NCBI RefSeq assembly: GCF_019668485.1
Contig: NZ_AP024619.1
Coordinates: forward strand, 991,001 to 1,055,000
Direction: 5' to 3'
Length of the DNA stretch: 64,000 bases
From: Gelria sp. Kuro-4
GTDB taxonomy: Bacteria; Bacillota; DTU030; DUMP01
A program made the translations under genes and the position numbers. The notes under the pieces are model-generated. The model worked only from the letters and a program-made list of their open reading frames with translations. It was not told the origin of the DNA and did not search any database. Position 1 is the stretch's first letter, and every line of letters starts with the position of its first letter. Below are positions 1 to 8,556 of this stretch, piece by piece.

Positions 1-2
1 AG

Positions 3-1313
3 GATATGGTCAAAGGGATAGCTGTATGTCCGGAATGCTATATGTCTTTTGTTTACGGAGCTAACGCGTTCATGAAACTTGCAGCGCCGCTTGATGATTG
101 GTTGACCAGGGAGATCTTTTCACCGGTGGCAAGTGCACGCCGCAAGGAGACATCGCGCAAAGGAGGAAGGGCAGCGACAATTTTCGGGTGCGCGTACGCT
201 CTTCCGCTGTTAGATGAGTCGCCGGGGCAAGTTGACTCCGAGGGATTTGCTACCGGGCTGCAGCGGATGCTGACGCGGGATGAGCACAGAAATAAGCTGG
301 ACGTGCATCTTGGAGAGATTACGGGATTTGAGATGGTGCTGCCTGAGGAATTCTCCAAGGACGATTACCGCCTCACCCTCACATACTATTCAGGCGACCC
401 CGGCAGGGGGGATATTCACCTGAGAGCGACGGTCGAGGACGTGATCCCGTCAACAGCACGAAGCCTGACTAACCTTGCGAGACACTCTGGAGATTACGCT
501 CTGGAAGTCGCAAAGCACATTTACGGCAAGGTTTCAGATAGGCAGGCGGCGTTCCTCCGTATAAGGTATTCTTCGCTACCTTACTTACTAAATGCGGCAT
601 TCGGCGCCCCATATCTGTGGAGTACACTTGCGAGCTTTATGCACAGAGCCCCTATCTCTCGGCAAAGGTTCTTGTCAAATAGCGCGGCCCGGATGGGACA
701 ACTAAGCCATGGGCTCCCGGATACACGCAGCAGCCTAATAGAGGAAGTTATCTTCTACCTGACCTTTGATGAACTTCTAAGGAAATACACTGCTGAACTC
801 ATGGGAGACTTTAATGACCCTAAGGCACGGCGACAGATGCTTGGGAATTACCAAGCCGATCTCTTACTAAACAACGGAGGTGATCGCAGAATGAGGGAAT
901 GGAAGGAACTACAACACATGCTGGAGAAGGTGCCGGCAGAAGAGATGGCCTTTGTGGATTCGGAGGAACTAGGGTTCGGCTGTGGACACCTTATTTCCTT
1001 GTTTTCCCGCCAATACTGGAAGGCGACTAAAACTGGGGATGATGGAAAGGACTTCCTCAAGCACAGGGTCATGACCTTTGGAAGTGACCTTGGCCCGGAT
1101 AGCATATGGAAGCAGGGCCTCTCGAAGATGGAGGAATATGCGCGGCGGCTTGACATGCACCTCACTTCAGACTTCAGGAAACGCCTTGGGATTGTGCTTG
1201 TTGAATACAGTAAGCTCCGGACAGACATTGCGAAGAACAGAGATGCCTTTATGGCAGCATTCTGGGCGGGGTACGAGTTGGCCGGGGCTCCAAGCAAGGC
1301 TGAAGAATCTTGA
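3..1313 (+). CDS. cas8b: Cas8b/Csh1-like large subunit of type I-B Cascade, 5' end outside the window
   Basis: The reading frame is open to the left window edge. The first ATG (position 6) has no ribosome site at a usable distance, so this is most likely the C-terminal part (about 435 residues) of a longer protein. It lies directly upstream of cas7, cas5 and cas3, where type I-B operons carry the large Cascade subunit that recognises the PAM and recruits Cas3. A CPEC pair near the visible start (residues 8-11 from the first ATG) fits one half of the zinc finger found in the middle of Csh1/TM1802 proteins. The rest is a mixed, partly helical sequence with no motif I can name. The call rests mainly on position and the CxxC pair. 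A different Cas8 subfamily is possible. Confidence 0.62.
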   Translation, partial: DMVKGIAVCPECYMSFVYGANAFMKLAAPLDDWLTREIFSPVASARRKETSRKGGRAATIFGCAYALPLLDESPGQVDSEGFATGLQRMLTRDEHRNKLDVHLGEITGFEMVLPEEFSKDDYRLTLTYYSGDPGRGDIHLRATVEDVIPSTARSLTNLARHSGDYALEVAKHIYGKVSDRQAAFLRIRYSSLPYLLNAAFGAPYLWSTLASFMHRAPISRQRFLSNSAARMGQLSHGLPDTRSSLIEEVIFYLTFDELLRKYTAELMGDFNDPKARRQMLGNYQADLLLNNGGDRRMREWKELQHMLEKVPAEEMAFVDSEELGFGCGHLISLFSRQYWKATKTGDDGKDFLKHRVMTFGSDLGPDSIWKQGLSKMEEYARRLDMHLTSDFRKRLGIVLVEYSKLRTDIAKNRDAFMAAFWAGYELAGAPSKAEES

Positions 1314-1445
1314 TACTACGAACTCGAGTGCTGCCTTTGGGTCAGTATTCAACGGGAGTGGGAATCCAAGCAAGGGCTCTGAGTATACAAGAAGGACAAT
1401 GCAGGGAATCAAAGTTCCATTTTAAAGAAGGAGGAGGTAAACGAG

Positions 1446-2405
1446 ATGTCAATCAACAGTGCCGAGATTTTGTTCGTCAAGTGTGTAAAGGATGGGATTC
1501 CCAATCGCGATCCTCTAAATGACAGCGACGCTCGACGTATATTCGGGGAGGAGGACGGACGCATCTCCCTTTCAGATGTTAGCATCAAGAGGGACGTTAG
1601 GGACTACGTACTGGCCAAGTACCCCGATGGTGGCGGGGATAAAAAGGACTTCGTCTTTTGCCGTGAGGAACGGACGGAAGACGGTGAGCTGCTTGGCAGG
1701 GGAACACTGGCCCAAAGGATTCTCGAACGTGCAGGCCGCAGTTCCAAGACGGATGTGCGGAAAAATCTTATGGAGGTAGCGTTCGACGTGCGCGTATTCG
1801 GGGCCGTGTACAGCGTGAAGAACGGGACGTTCCACCAGACCGGGCCGGTTCAGTTCGGATGGGCTCATTCCCTGCATCCGGTCCAAACCAAGTATGTGCA
1901 GGGGACCGTAGTCATGCCGAGCAAAGATATCAAAGAAGGGGAAAGTGGCAAGGAAAAGGGGAGCCAGCAGGGAACGATTTGGACAACTTACACTCTCCCG
2001 TTTGCCGTCTTCGCGATGCCCGGGGTCATTAATGCTTCAATTGCAGCTGAAACCGGAGTAAGCCCAGATGATGTTGAACTTCTCCTCGAAGGGCTCTGGA
2101 AAGGCACTCAGCACCGGCAGGCAAGGGGCCGGGGTATCCAACAACCCCTCTTCCTAATCCATGTCGAGTATTCAGATCCTTTTTACCGGATTGGGTACCT
2201 GGAGGACTACATCAAGATCCACCCTGAGCGCAGCGTCTGGCTTGGGAGCATCCCTCCAACTTCGATTCGGGACATCGCACTTAACGTAACTGACCTTGGT
2301 AGAGTTATCCGCAACTGCCCTAAGGTTGCGAGGGTGCGCTATTGGACTCATCCAGAAGTTAAAATGAATGGGGATCTTCCGGCAGAGCATTGCACGCCAT
2401 GGTAA
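1446..2405 (+). CDS. cas7: Cas7b (Csh2), backbone subunit of type I-B Cascade
   Basis: This 319-residue protein matches the Csh2 type of Cas7, the RAMP-fold protein that polymerises along the crRNA. The N-terminus carries a form of the family motif (DGIPNRDPLNDSDARRIF, where many members have NGDP). The central stretch DVRVFGAVYSVKNGTFHQTG is the usual Cas7 signature of the I-B and I-C branches. The C-terminal half has the insert-rich region expected before the thumb. The ATG follows an AAGGAGGAGG ribosome site. A 132-bp gap separates it from cas8b and 75 bp from cas5. Length and gene order fit the family. Confidence 0.9.
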   Translation: MSINSAEILFVKCVKDGIPNRDPLNDSDARRIFGEEDGRISLSDVSIKRDVRDYVLAKYPDGGGDKKDFVFCREERTEDGELLGRGTLAQRILERAGRSSKTDVRKNLMEVAFDVRVFGAVYSVKNGTFHQTGPVQFGWAHSLHPVQTKYVQGTVVMPSKDIKEGESGKEKGSQQGTIWTTYTLPFAVFAMPGVINASIAAETGVSPDDVELLLEGLWKGTQHRQARGRGIQQPLFLIHVEYSDPFYRIGYLEDYIKIHPERSVWLGSIPPTSIRDIALNVTDLGRVIRNCPKVARVRYWTHPEVKMNGDLPAEHCTPW

Positions 2406-2480
2406 CACTACGGGGTACTGCGACAAAGCGCAGGCCGGGCTTCGGACCTTCCCGGGTTCGGGATTGGAGGTGACAATCGC

Positions 2481-3185
2481 TTGGAGGTGCTTGTCTTCGA
2501 CCTGAAGGGGGAGATTGGCCATTTCCGGCGGCCCGATACGACCGTCACCCACGCGTCATATCCATTGATAACGCGTACCGCCCTGTGGGGACTTCTGGGT
2601 TCAATACTGGGGCTTGAACAACTCCGCGGGGAGAACTGGATTGGGATCCGGTTAATGTCTAGGGTCGCCACCGTGTCCCAGGAACTCTCCATGCTCGGCA
2701 AAGGGTGGCTCGGCAACGGGCCGGAATTCAACCGTCCCACTTCAATCGAACTGGTCGTCCGGCCGAGTTACCGCATATACTATGCTGGCGAGCACCTGGA
2801 CCGCCTACGCGACATGATTTCAACTGGACGCAGTTGTTATCATACGTATCTTGGCAGCGCGTACTGCCTGACGTTCCCCCGGTATGTGGGTACGGTTGAC
2901 GCAGATGAGCTACTCCCGCCTTACCCACAGGAATTAACTACTTATACTGTTGTGCCAAGCCAGGCCATCGCCAGGCTCATCCTTCAGGCGGGACTCCAGT
3001 ATGGGCGTGTGGGTGGGCTCCAGTATGAGCATCTGGGGGAACGGGAATTCAGAGGAACTATCAACCTCATATATGAGGTGTGCGGACAGAGATACAGCTT
3101 CGTACCTCAGCCGGCCCCACCTACTGGCACGCATCCTTATCGTTTTTGCACTTTGCCAGAGGGAGAGGTGATTTGCCTGTGGTAG
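2481..3185 (+). CDS. cas5: Cas5b (Cas5h), Cascade subunit that caps the crRNA 5' handle
   Basis: The 234-residue product begins with the Cas5 N-terminal RAMP strand (VLVFDLKGEIGHFRRPDT), followed by the family stretch that ends SYPLITRTALWGLLGSILG. In type I-B, Cas5 binds the 8-nt crRNA 5' handle and contacts Cas8. The start is a TTG with a GGAGGTG ribosome site eight bases upstream. There is no in-frame ATG near it that would keep the conserved first strand. The stop codon lies inside the beginning of cas3, so the two are probably translationally coupled. Confidence 0.87.
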   Translation: MEVLVFDLKGEIGHFRRPDTTVTHASYPLITRTALWGLLGSILGLEQLRGENWIGIRLMSRVATVSQELSMLGKGWLGNGPEFNRPTSIELVVRPSYRIYYAGEHLDRLRDMISTGRSCYHTYLGSAYCLTFPRYVGTVDADELLPPYPQELTTYTVVPSQAIARLILQAGLQYGRVGGLQYEHLGEREFRGTINLIYEVCGQRYSFVPQPAPPTGTHPYRFCTLPEGEVICLW

Positions 3186-5614
3186 TCCCGTTCCTAGAAT
3201 GCATAGCGCGACCACACGATGAACCAAGCAAAGGGCAGAACCTACTTGCAGACCACCTCTTGGCTGTTGCCAGGTCATGGGGGGATCCCACCGGGGATCC
3301 TCCCTCCCGCCTGAAGTTTTTGGCAGGACTGCTTCACGACGCTGGCAAAGCGAGAGCGCGCTGGCAGGAATATATAAATGAGCCAGCAACGAAAAAAAGG
3401 GGCTCGGTGAACCATGCCCCCCTTGGGGCTGCGCTATTCTACTACTGTGCGACAACTCTCCTCAAGTTCCTACACCTGCCACCTGGCGAGCTAAGAGAAT
3501 TGCACTTTTTAATTACTGCACTTTGCTATGACATCTATGACCACCACAGAGAACTAAGTGACTACAACCTGGCCCCCCCGTGGGCCAACACCCTCTCTAA
3601 AGAAGACCTCGAAGAGTGCGACCTTGGCGGAATATGGACATTTGTTGAAATGTTCTTTCCGGAGCTTGGCGCCGGAGGTGCCCTGCATCCTTGTGCATCC
3701 AATTCAGATGCTCTCGCCGATGAGGTATTCTCATGGTTGAGAGGGGCGGAGAAGACCTGGGAAGAAAGGGTGGGCAGGGGAGAAGCAAGGCTTCGACATC
3801 AGATCAATTCCTCACAGGACAGGTATCACCTGGCCGCACAGCGATGCCTGCGGGAACGCACTTGCGGGCTGATAGTCGCAGACAGGTATGATGCTGCGAA
3901 GATGAACAGTTCTGGGCTGACGTGTGATGATGCCGTCCACGGTCTCCACAGACTCCTGAGATTCTGTGAAGCCAAGGGGGCAGCAGCTCTTGTATCCAGT
4001 AAAGGAACGGCCAACCTTCTGGAACAGAGGCGACACCTGCAGGACGTATGCTGCGAAGCGTATAACAGGACTCCGGGCGAAGGCTTTTATACCCTGGTTT
4101 TGCCCACTGGGCTGGGCAAAACCTTAACCTCGCTACGAATAGCTTTGGCGGCGTGTGCAAGCGGAAGGTGTCGTAGGATCTTATATGTCGCACCTTATTT
4201 ATCCATCCTATCCCAGGCCACTCAGAATATCAGAAATGCAACAGGGCTTGAAGTGCTCCAGCACCATCACCTATCCATGCTTGCTCAGGAGGAACTGGAA
4301 ACCTTTGATTCCCTCCTCTTGGAGTCCTGGCAAGCTCCAATCGTGACGACTACATTCAACCAGCTTTTCCGGGCACTATTCCCAGTAAGGGCTCAACACA
4401 CCTTGAGACTTAACGGCCTATGTCGGGCCTTCTTAATAATCGACGAACCTCAGGTTATCGACGGGGCGGTATGGAATCTATTCTTGCATATGCTTCAGGC
4501 CGCGACTGAGGTTTATGGGTGCCAGATACTCCTTTCGACCGCTACATTACCGCCATTGGAATCTGGAATTAGCCGCAACATCATCCCACTCGCGCCGGAC
4601 GTGGAATCGCCGAGCAGATATGAGATTTGCAGCGTTCCTGACCCGCTTGATGAGGAAGGTGTGACGCATGCAGCTATCGAAGAACTCGAACGGTCCGGCA
4701 GTGTAGCGGTAATCATGAACACCGTAGCGGATGCTGCGTCTATCTACTCCAGAGTGAAGGAAAGCCTTCCCGCAGACGTTGCCTGCTACAACCTTACCGG
4801 TTGTATGACGCCGTTGCATAAGGCCCACCGTATTCAAGAGATCGCCTCCCGGCTAGAGTCCGGTGACAAGGTAATGGTGATCTCTACACAGGTTCTGGAA
4901 TGTGGTGTAGACCTGAGTTTTCGTTCCATGTTGAGAGCAACGTCGACGATTCCCTCTATTGTTCAGTCTGCCGGAAGGGTAAACAGGCATGCGGAAGGGG
5001 GTCTGGCTCGCGTAATGGTTTTTAGATTCCTGCGCGGTGGCGAACTAGATACACGGAGGTATGTGTATGGAACGGGGGCCGCAGCACAGGAAACAGACGA
5101 GAGCCTTTCCCGCCACCCTTCATGGGAGGAACCTCAGACACTGGAAGTGGTACAAGAGTTTTACCACAATGTCATGACACGCAACACGAACACTGCCGCG
5201 CTTGAGGCACTAGTCGAGGCGGCCTGCGGGAAATGGAGTGCGCTGGCTAGCCAGGACCCGTTTGGTCCTGACTACCCTCACATTGATACGTTTGTACCAT
5301 ATGGTGAGCAGTTTCTGTCGCCGCGGATGTGGGATCTCCTTCTTAGTTTTGCACCCGGCGGATGTGAGGAGCTCTATGAGAAGTATCTGGACAAACGGTA
5401 CTGGGCAAAGCTCAGTTTTGCGGAACGGAAAAGGTTCATAGGTCTCCTCCAACATTTCGTCGTCTCGCTAGATCCAAGAGTGGCGGGACATATTGTGGTT
5501 CCAGCTCCGGAAATCGGCATATGCCGGATAGTGGATGTGAAGATTTATAGCCCTGAGACTGGACTCGCCCACAAAGTCGGACATGGATACGATGTGTCAG
5601 ATAGTATCTTGTAA
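3173..5614 (+). CDS. cas3: Cas3, HD nuclease-helicase of the type I-B system
   Basis: This 813-residue enzyme is recruited by Cascade and unwinds and degrades target DNA. The N-terminal HD nuclease has H28, the LLHDAGK motif (H55, D56) and a DHHRE stretch further on. The SF2 helicase part has Walker A (LPTGLGKT, near residue 315), a DEPQ version of the DEAD box (near 424), STATLPP (motif III), STQVLECGVDLSF and QSAGRVNRH (motifs V and VI). I chose TTG 3173: GGGAGAGGTG lies just ahead, the frame upstream is not Cas3-like, and the 13-bp overlap with cas5 is typical of a coupled operon. A decayed partial copy of this gene lies near 25.5 kb. Confidence 0.92.
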   Translation: MPVVVPFLECIARPHDEPSKGQNLLADHLLAVARSWGDPTGDPPSRLKFLAGLLHDAGKARARWQEYINEPATKKRGSVNHAPLGAALFYYCATTLLKFLHLPPGELRELHFLITALCYDIYDHHRELSDYNLAPPWANTLSKEDLEECDLGGIWTFVEMFFPELGAGGALHPCASNSDALADEVFSWLRGAEKTWEERVGRGEARLRHQINSSQDRYHLAAQRCLRERTCGLIVADRYDAAKMNSSGLTCDDAVHGLHRLLRFCEAKGAAALVSSKGTANLLEQRRHLQDVCCEAYNRTPGEGFYTLVLPTGLGKTLTSLRIALAACASGRCRRILYVAPYLSILSQATQNIRNATGLEVLQHHHLSMLAQEELETFDSLLLESWQAPIVTTTFNQLFRALFPVRAQHTLRLNGLCRAFLIIDEPQVIDGAVWNLFLHMLQAATEVYGCQILLSTATLPPLESGISRNIIPLAPDVESPSRYEICSVPDPLDEEGVTHAAIEELERSGSVAVIMNTVADAASIYSRVKESLPADVACYNLTGCMTPLHKAHRIQEIASRLESGDKVMVISTQVLECGVDLSFRSMLRATSTIPSIVQSAGRVNRHAEGGLARVMVFRFLRGGELDTRRYVYGTGAAAQETDESLSRHPSWEEPQTLEVVQEFYHNVMTRNTNTAALEALVEAACGKWSALASQDPFGPDYPHIDTFVPYGEQFLSPRMWDLLLSFAPGGCEELYEKYLDKRYWAKLSFAERKRFIGLLQHFVVSLDPRVAGHIVVPAPEIGICRIVDVKIYSPETGLAHKVGHGYDVSDSIL

Positions 5615-5671
5615 GTACAGGCGTTCTGTGAGCAGGGCTTTCTTGTACGGAGGATTTTTCGCAAACTGTCT

Positions 5672-5866
5672 ATGCGGGCAGTCCCGGTGCCGCCAAAGTT
5701 GTTGGACGAGTGGTTTCAGCGCACCGGCTCGATGGTTATGGATGAGGAAGAGGTTTATCCTGCCGGACCGGGCCAGTGGGTGGTGCGTGGCGCCGGGATC
5801 GGGCAGATTTACCGGCCAGATGTGGGGTTTGTGCCGCCGGAAATGGCTGAGCTGCTGGAGGGGTGA
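5672..5866 (+). CDS. small uncharacterised protein encoded between cas3 and cas4
   Basis: This is a 64-residue acidic protein, not recognised. It begins MRAVPVPPKLLDEWFQRTGS, has a central acidic patch (MDEEEVYP), a GPGQWVVRGAGIGQIYRPD stretch and a proline-rich end (FVPPEMAELLEG). It shows no signal peptide, membrane segment or cysteines. It is in the same frame as cas3, 57 bp after the cas3 stop, and its own stop directly abuts the cas4 start, so it is probably cotranslated with cas4. No match for an AGGAGG site was seen ahead of its ATG, which lowers confidence. It could be an accessory subunit, an adaptation helper or the relic of a longer gene. Confidence 0.5.
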   Translation: MRAVPVPPKLLDEWFQRTGSMVMDEEEVYPAGPGQWVVRGAGIGQIYRPDVGFVPPEMAELLEG

Positions 5867-6376
5867 GTGGTGACCGACCACGATCTGCCGGTAAACGGTA
5901 CCCTGATCTGGTACTACACAGTGTGTCACCGCCAGGTTTGGCTGATGGCGCGTCACCTCACCCCCGATGAACAGGACGACAATGTTGTCCTGGGACGCTT
6001 TATACATGAAAGCACCTATCAACGCGACAAGCATGAGATCCTCATCGGCAACATCAAGATTGACCTGGTACGCGGGGCTAAAGGCAGCGCTCTCGTCGGT
6101 GAAATCAAGAAATCATCCCGGTCAGAGGCAAGTGCTCGGTTGCAGCTCAAGTACTACCTCTATGTCCTTAAACAGTACGGAGTGGACATCAAGGGGATGC
6201 TGTTCTTCCCGGAGGAGAAACGCAACGAAGAGATCGTACTGGATGAAGAAGGCATCAGAGAAGTCGAGAACGCCATAGCCGGGGTGAAGAGAATTGTTTC
6301 CATGCCTGCTCCAGATCCACCGGTGAAAACGCGGCGGTGTAACCATTGTGCGTATGCGGAATTCTGCTGGGCGTAG
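5867..6376 (+). CDS. cas4: Cas4 exonuclease of the type I-B adaptation module
   Basis: Cas4 trims prespacers and selects the PAM side before integration by Cas1-Cas2. The 169-residue product has the four iron-sulphur cysteines in the expected places: one at YTVCHRQVWL near the N-terminus and three in CNHCAYAEFCWA at the very C-terminus. The RecB-like nuclease core shows GEIKKSSR (the E-x-K element) and a QLKYYLYVL helix. The GTG start directly follows the stop of the small gene upstream. cas1 starts 18 bp downstream. A short piece of a second copy survives at 25981-26033. Confidence 0.92.
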   Translation: MVTDHDLPVNGTLIWYYTVCHRQVWLMARHLTPDEQDDNVVLGRFIHESTYQRDKHEILIGNIKIDLVRGAKGSALVGEIKKSSRSEASARLQLKYYLYVLKQYGVDIKGMLFFPEEKRNEEIVLDEEGIREVENAIAGVKRIVSMPAPDPPVKTRRCNHCAYAEFCWA

Positions 6377-6394
6377 CAGCCGGGGGTAGAAGGC

Positions 6395-7387
6395 ATGAAG
6401 AAGTCTATTTATATCTTTAAGGACGGCCAATTGAAGCGGGAATCCAACACCCTTTGCCTCATAACGGAGGAAGGGAAACGCTTTCTCCCTATTGAAGATA
6501 TCAGTGAGGTACACATCCTAGGCGAAATGGACTTAAACAAACGGCTTTTGGAATTCCTCGCTGAGAAAGAGGTTATCCTGCACTTCTATAACCACTATGG
6601 TTACTACACTGGGACTTACTACCCCCGGCAACACCTCAATTCCGGTTTCATGATCGTCAAGCAGGTGGAGCACTATACTGACCCCGTGCGGCGGTTAGAA
6701 CTGGCCCGCTCTTTCGTGACCGGAGCTTATAAGAACATCAGACAGGTTCTCGTGTACTACGAACGACGGGAGAAGCAGGTGGGTGCCACCATCGCGCACA
6801 TAGATGATTTGGGAAGCGCCTTGGAGTCGACAAGTACCATTGAACAGCTTATGGCCGTTGAGGGTAATATTCGGGACGCTTATTACGGCAGTTTCGACAC
6901 CATCATCGGGGACCCGGATTTCCCTTTTGTGGAACGGAGCAAACGCCCGCCCGGCAACGAGCTCAATGCCTTAATCAGTTTCGGTAATTCCCTCATGTAC
7001 ACCACTACACTGAGCGAGATATATCGTACTCATCTTGATCCGAGAATCGGGTTCTTGCACGCGTCCAATTTCCGCCGTTTTTCCCTCCAGCTCGATGTCG
7101 CTGAGATCTTTAAACCAATCATAGTAGATCGAGTCATCTTCACCTTACTAGGAAAGCACATGCTGAAGAAAACCGACTTTGAGAAGCATCTTAACGGTAT
7201 GGCGTTGACCCAAAAGGGGCGGACCACGTTCATCAAAGAGTTCGAGCAGAAGATGCTGACCACCCTCAAACACCGTGACTTGGGGCGTGAAGTAACTTAC
7301 CGCCGCCTGGTGCGGATGGAGTTGTATAAGTTGGAGAAGCACCTGATGGGCGAGCGCAAGTATGAGCCCTTTGTGGCTAGGTGGTAA
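6395..7387 (+). CDS. cas1: Cas1 integrase of the type I-B system
   Basis: The 330-residue Cas1 forms the spacer integration complex with Cas2. The beta-sandwich N-terminus (MKKSIYIFKDGQLKRESNTL) is followed by the helical catalytic domain. This has the glutamate of AVEGNIRDAYYGSF and the IGFLHASNFRRFSLQLDVAEIFKP stretch, which supplies the catalytic histidine and acidic residue. The ATG is preceded by GGGGGTAGAAGG. The 3' end overlaps cas2 by 7 bp. The sequence belongs to the I-B-type branch and differs clearly from the second Cas1 at 19.2-20.3 kb. A decayed N-terminal piece of a second copy lies at 26037-26167. Confidence 0.94.
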   Translation: MKKSIYIFKDGQLKRESNTLCLITEEGKRFLPIEDISEVHILGEMDLNKRLLEFLAEKEVILHFYNHYGYYTGTYYPRQHLNSGFMIVKQVEHYTDPVRRLELARSFVTGAYKNIRQVLVYYERREKQVGATIAHIDDLGSALESTSTIEQLMAVEGNIRDAYYGSFDTIIGDPDFPFVERSKRPPGNELNALISFGNSLMYTTTLSEIYRTHLDPRIGFLHASNFRRFSLQLDVAEIFKPIIVDRVIFTLLGKHMLKKTDFEKHLNGMALTQKGRTTFIKEFEQKMLTTLKHRDLGREVTYRRLVRMELYKLEKHLMGERKYEPFVARW

Positions 7388-7653
7388 ACGTGTTTGTCAT
7401 CGAGGTGTATGACGTTAACCAGAAGCGCGTTGCCAAGGTTCTTAAAATCAGCCGTAAGTACCTGTACTGGGTCCAGAACTCCGTCTTAGAAGGGGAGATC
7501 ACGGAAGCCTATTTTAGAATGCTGAAGGCCGAGCTGGCGCGGACGATTAATAATGAAGAGGATTCAATAATCTTCTATACCTTTCGCACCACGAAGTATT
7601 CTGAGCGGGAGTCCATGGGGATCGTCAAAGGTGGGGAAGAAAAAATCTACTGA
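7381..7653 (+). CDS. cas2: Cas2 of the type I-B system
   Basis: The 90-residue ferredoxin-fold protein bridges two Cas1 dimers. The first strand FVIEVYDVNQKRVAKVLKI has the expected shape with the conserved aspartate, followed by YLYWVQNSVLEGEITEAYFR, the usual QNSVFEG-type segment, and DSIIFYTFR near the end. The annotated GTG overlaps cas1 by 7 bp. A second GTG three codons later (7390) is equally possible. cas6 starts 6 bp after the stop. Confidence 0.93.
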   Translation: MVNVFVIEVYDVNQKRVAKVLKISRKYLYWVQNSVLEGEITEAYFRMLKAELARTINNEEDSIIFYTFRTTKYSERESMGIVKGGEEKIY

Positions 7654-7659
7654 GGAGCG

Positions 7660-8409
7660 GTGTTTGTGCGGGTCCAAATAGAGTTCGTGCCGGCGGATGG
7701 CCGTGAGCACGTAGGGGTACCCCTGCATTACAACAAGGCGGTGCAGGGCCTTATCTACGCACTGATTCGGCCGACACTGCCTCACTTGCACGATGAAGGT
7801 TACACCAGCAGCGGCCGCGCAATGAGGTTGTTCGTGTTTTCGCGCCTGCTGGGAAAGGTGATTGAGGTTAAGAATGGCTGCCTGGTCTTCCGCGCCCCTG
7901 TCGCCGTCAAGGTCGCCAGTCCCCATGACAGTTTTATCGAAGCGCTGGCTGAAGGGCTTCTGCGTACGCCTACCATCGACCTTGCAGGTGTGAAGCTCGT
8001 ATTCAGCGGCCTATCTGTACAAAAGGCCGCCGGTTTCCCAAGCAACTGTGCACTGTTCACAGCCATCTCGCCCGTGACCGTCTACTCAACTCTTTTTACT
8101 TCCGAAGGTAAGAAGAAAACGTATTACTACCACCCTTCAGAACCTGAGTTCGCCCAGCAGATAAAAGTAAACCTGGGGAGAAAGGCGGCCCTCCTCGGCC
8201 TCGGTCCCAAGATTACCGAAAGCATCGCCCTCAAGTCCGTCCGGGTACGAAGCAGTGATCAAAAGGTGCTTTACTTCAAAGATACCGTGGTCAAAGGCTG
8301 GCTGGGACAATATGTATTTGAAGGTGACCCCGCTATGCTGCAGGTGGCACTCGATTGCGGTATCGGCGCCAAGAACAGCCAGGGCTTTGGGATGCTGGAG
8401 CTGATTTAG
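7660..8409 (+). CDS. cas6: Cas6 crRNA-processing endonuclease
   Basis: The 249-residue RAMP nuclease cuts the 30-bp-repeat precursor transcript and leaves the 8-nt 5' handle. The C-terminal glycine-rich loop (GIGAKNSQGFGMLELI) is the Cas6 hallmark and ends the protein as usual. The N-terminal RAMP strand begins FVRVQIEFVPADG, and a histidine at LHYNKAV is a candidate catalytic residue. GTG start, with GAGGAGCG just upstream. It is the last gene of the operon; the stop codon touches the leader of array 1. The type I-C system next door has no cas6, as expected. A 3' fragment of a second copy lies at 26169-26281. Confidence 0.9.
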   Translation: MFVRVQIEFVPADGREHVGVPLHYNKAVQGLIYALIRPTLPHLHDEGYTSSGRAMRLFVFSRLLGKVIEVKNGCLVFRAPVAVKVASPHDSFIEALAEGLLRTPTIDLAGVKLVFSGLSVQKAAGFPSNCALFTAISPVTVYSTLFTSEGKKKTYYYHPSEPEFAQQIKVNLGRKAALLGLGPKITESIALKSVRVRSSDQKVLYFKDTVVKGWLGQYVFEGDPAMLQVALDCGIGAKNSQGFGMLELI

Positions 8410-8556
8410 CCCTTGTCGTCGATCCTCAGTAGTGTCAAGAACCGGGGGGATCGACACCAGCACAAACACCGGAGTTACGGCCTTTTCCCAAGCAGACTGA
8501 CTCAAAAGAGCCGAGAAGGCGTAAGGAAAAGGCCAGTATTTTCAGCCCCGCGACGG
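8410..8556 (+). promoter_or_regulatory. leader of CRISPR array 1
   Basis: These 147 bp separate the cas6 stop from the first repeat. The leader side is inferred from three facts: it adjoins the adaptation and processing genes, repeats next to it are perfect, and repeats at the far end are degraded. It contains the direct words GGCCTTTTCC and AAGGAAAAGGCC, which are inverted copies of each other around the AGACTGACTCAAAAGAGCC segment. A copy of the same length with about nine substitutions is found at 26282-26428, again between a cas6 end and an array, which supports a functional leader. No clear promoter was assigned. Confidence 0.75.

Noticed and set aside
3080-3172. An upstream start for type I-B cas3 at ATG 3080
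   Set aside because: The extra 31 residues overlap cas5, lack Cas3 similarity and have no ribosome site, while TTG 3173 has one.
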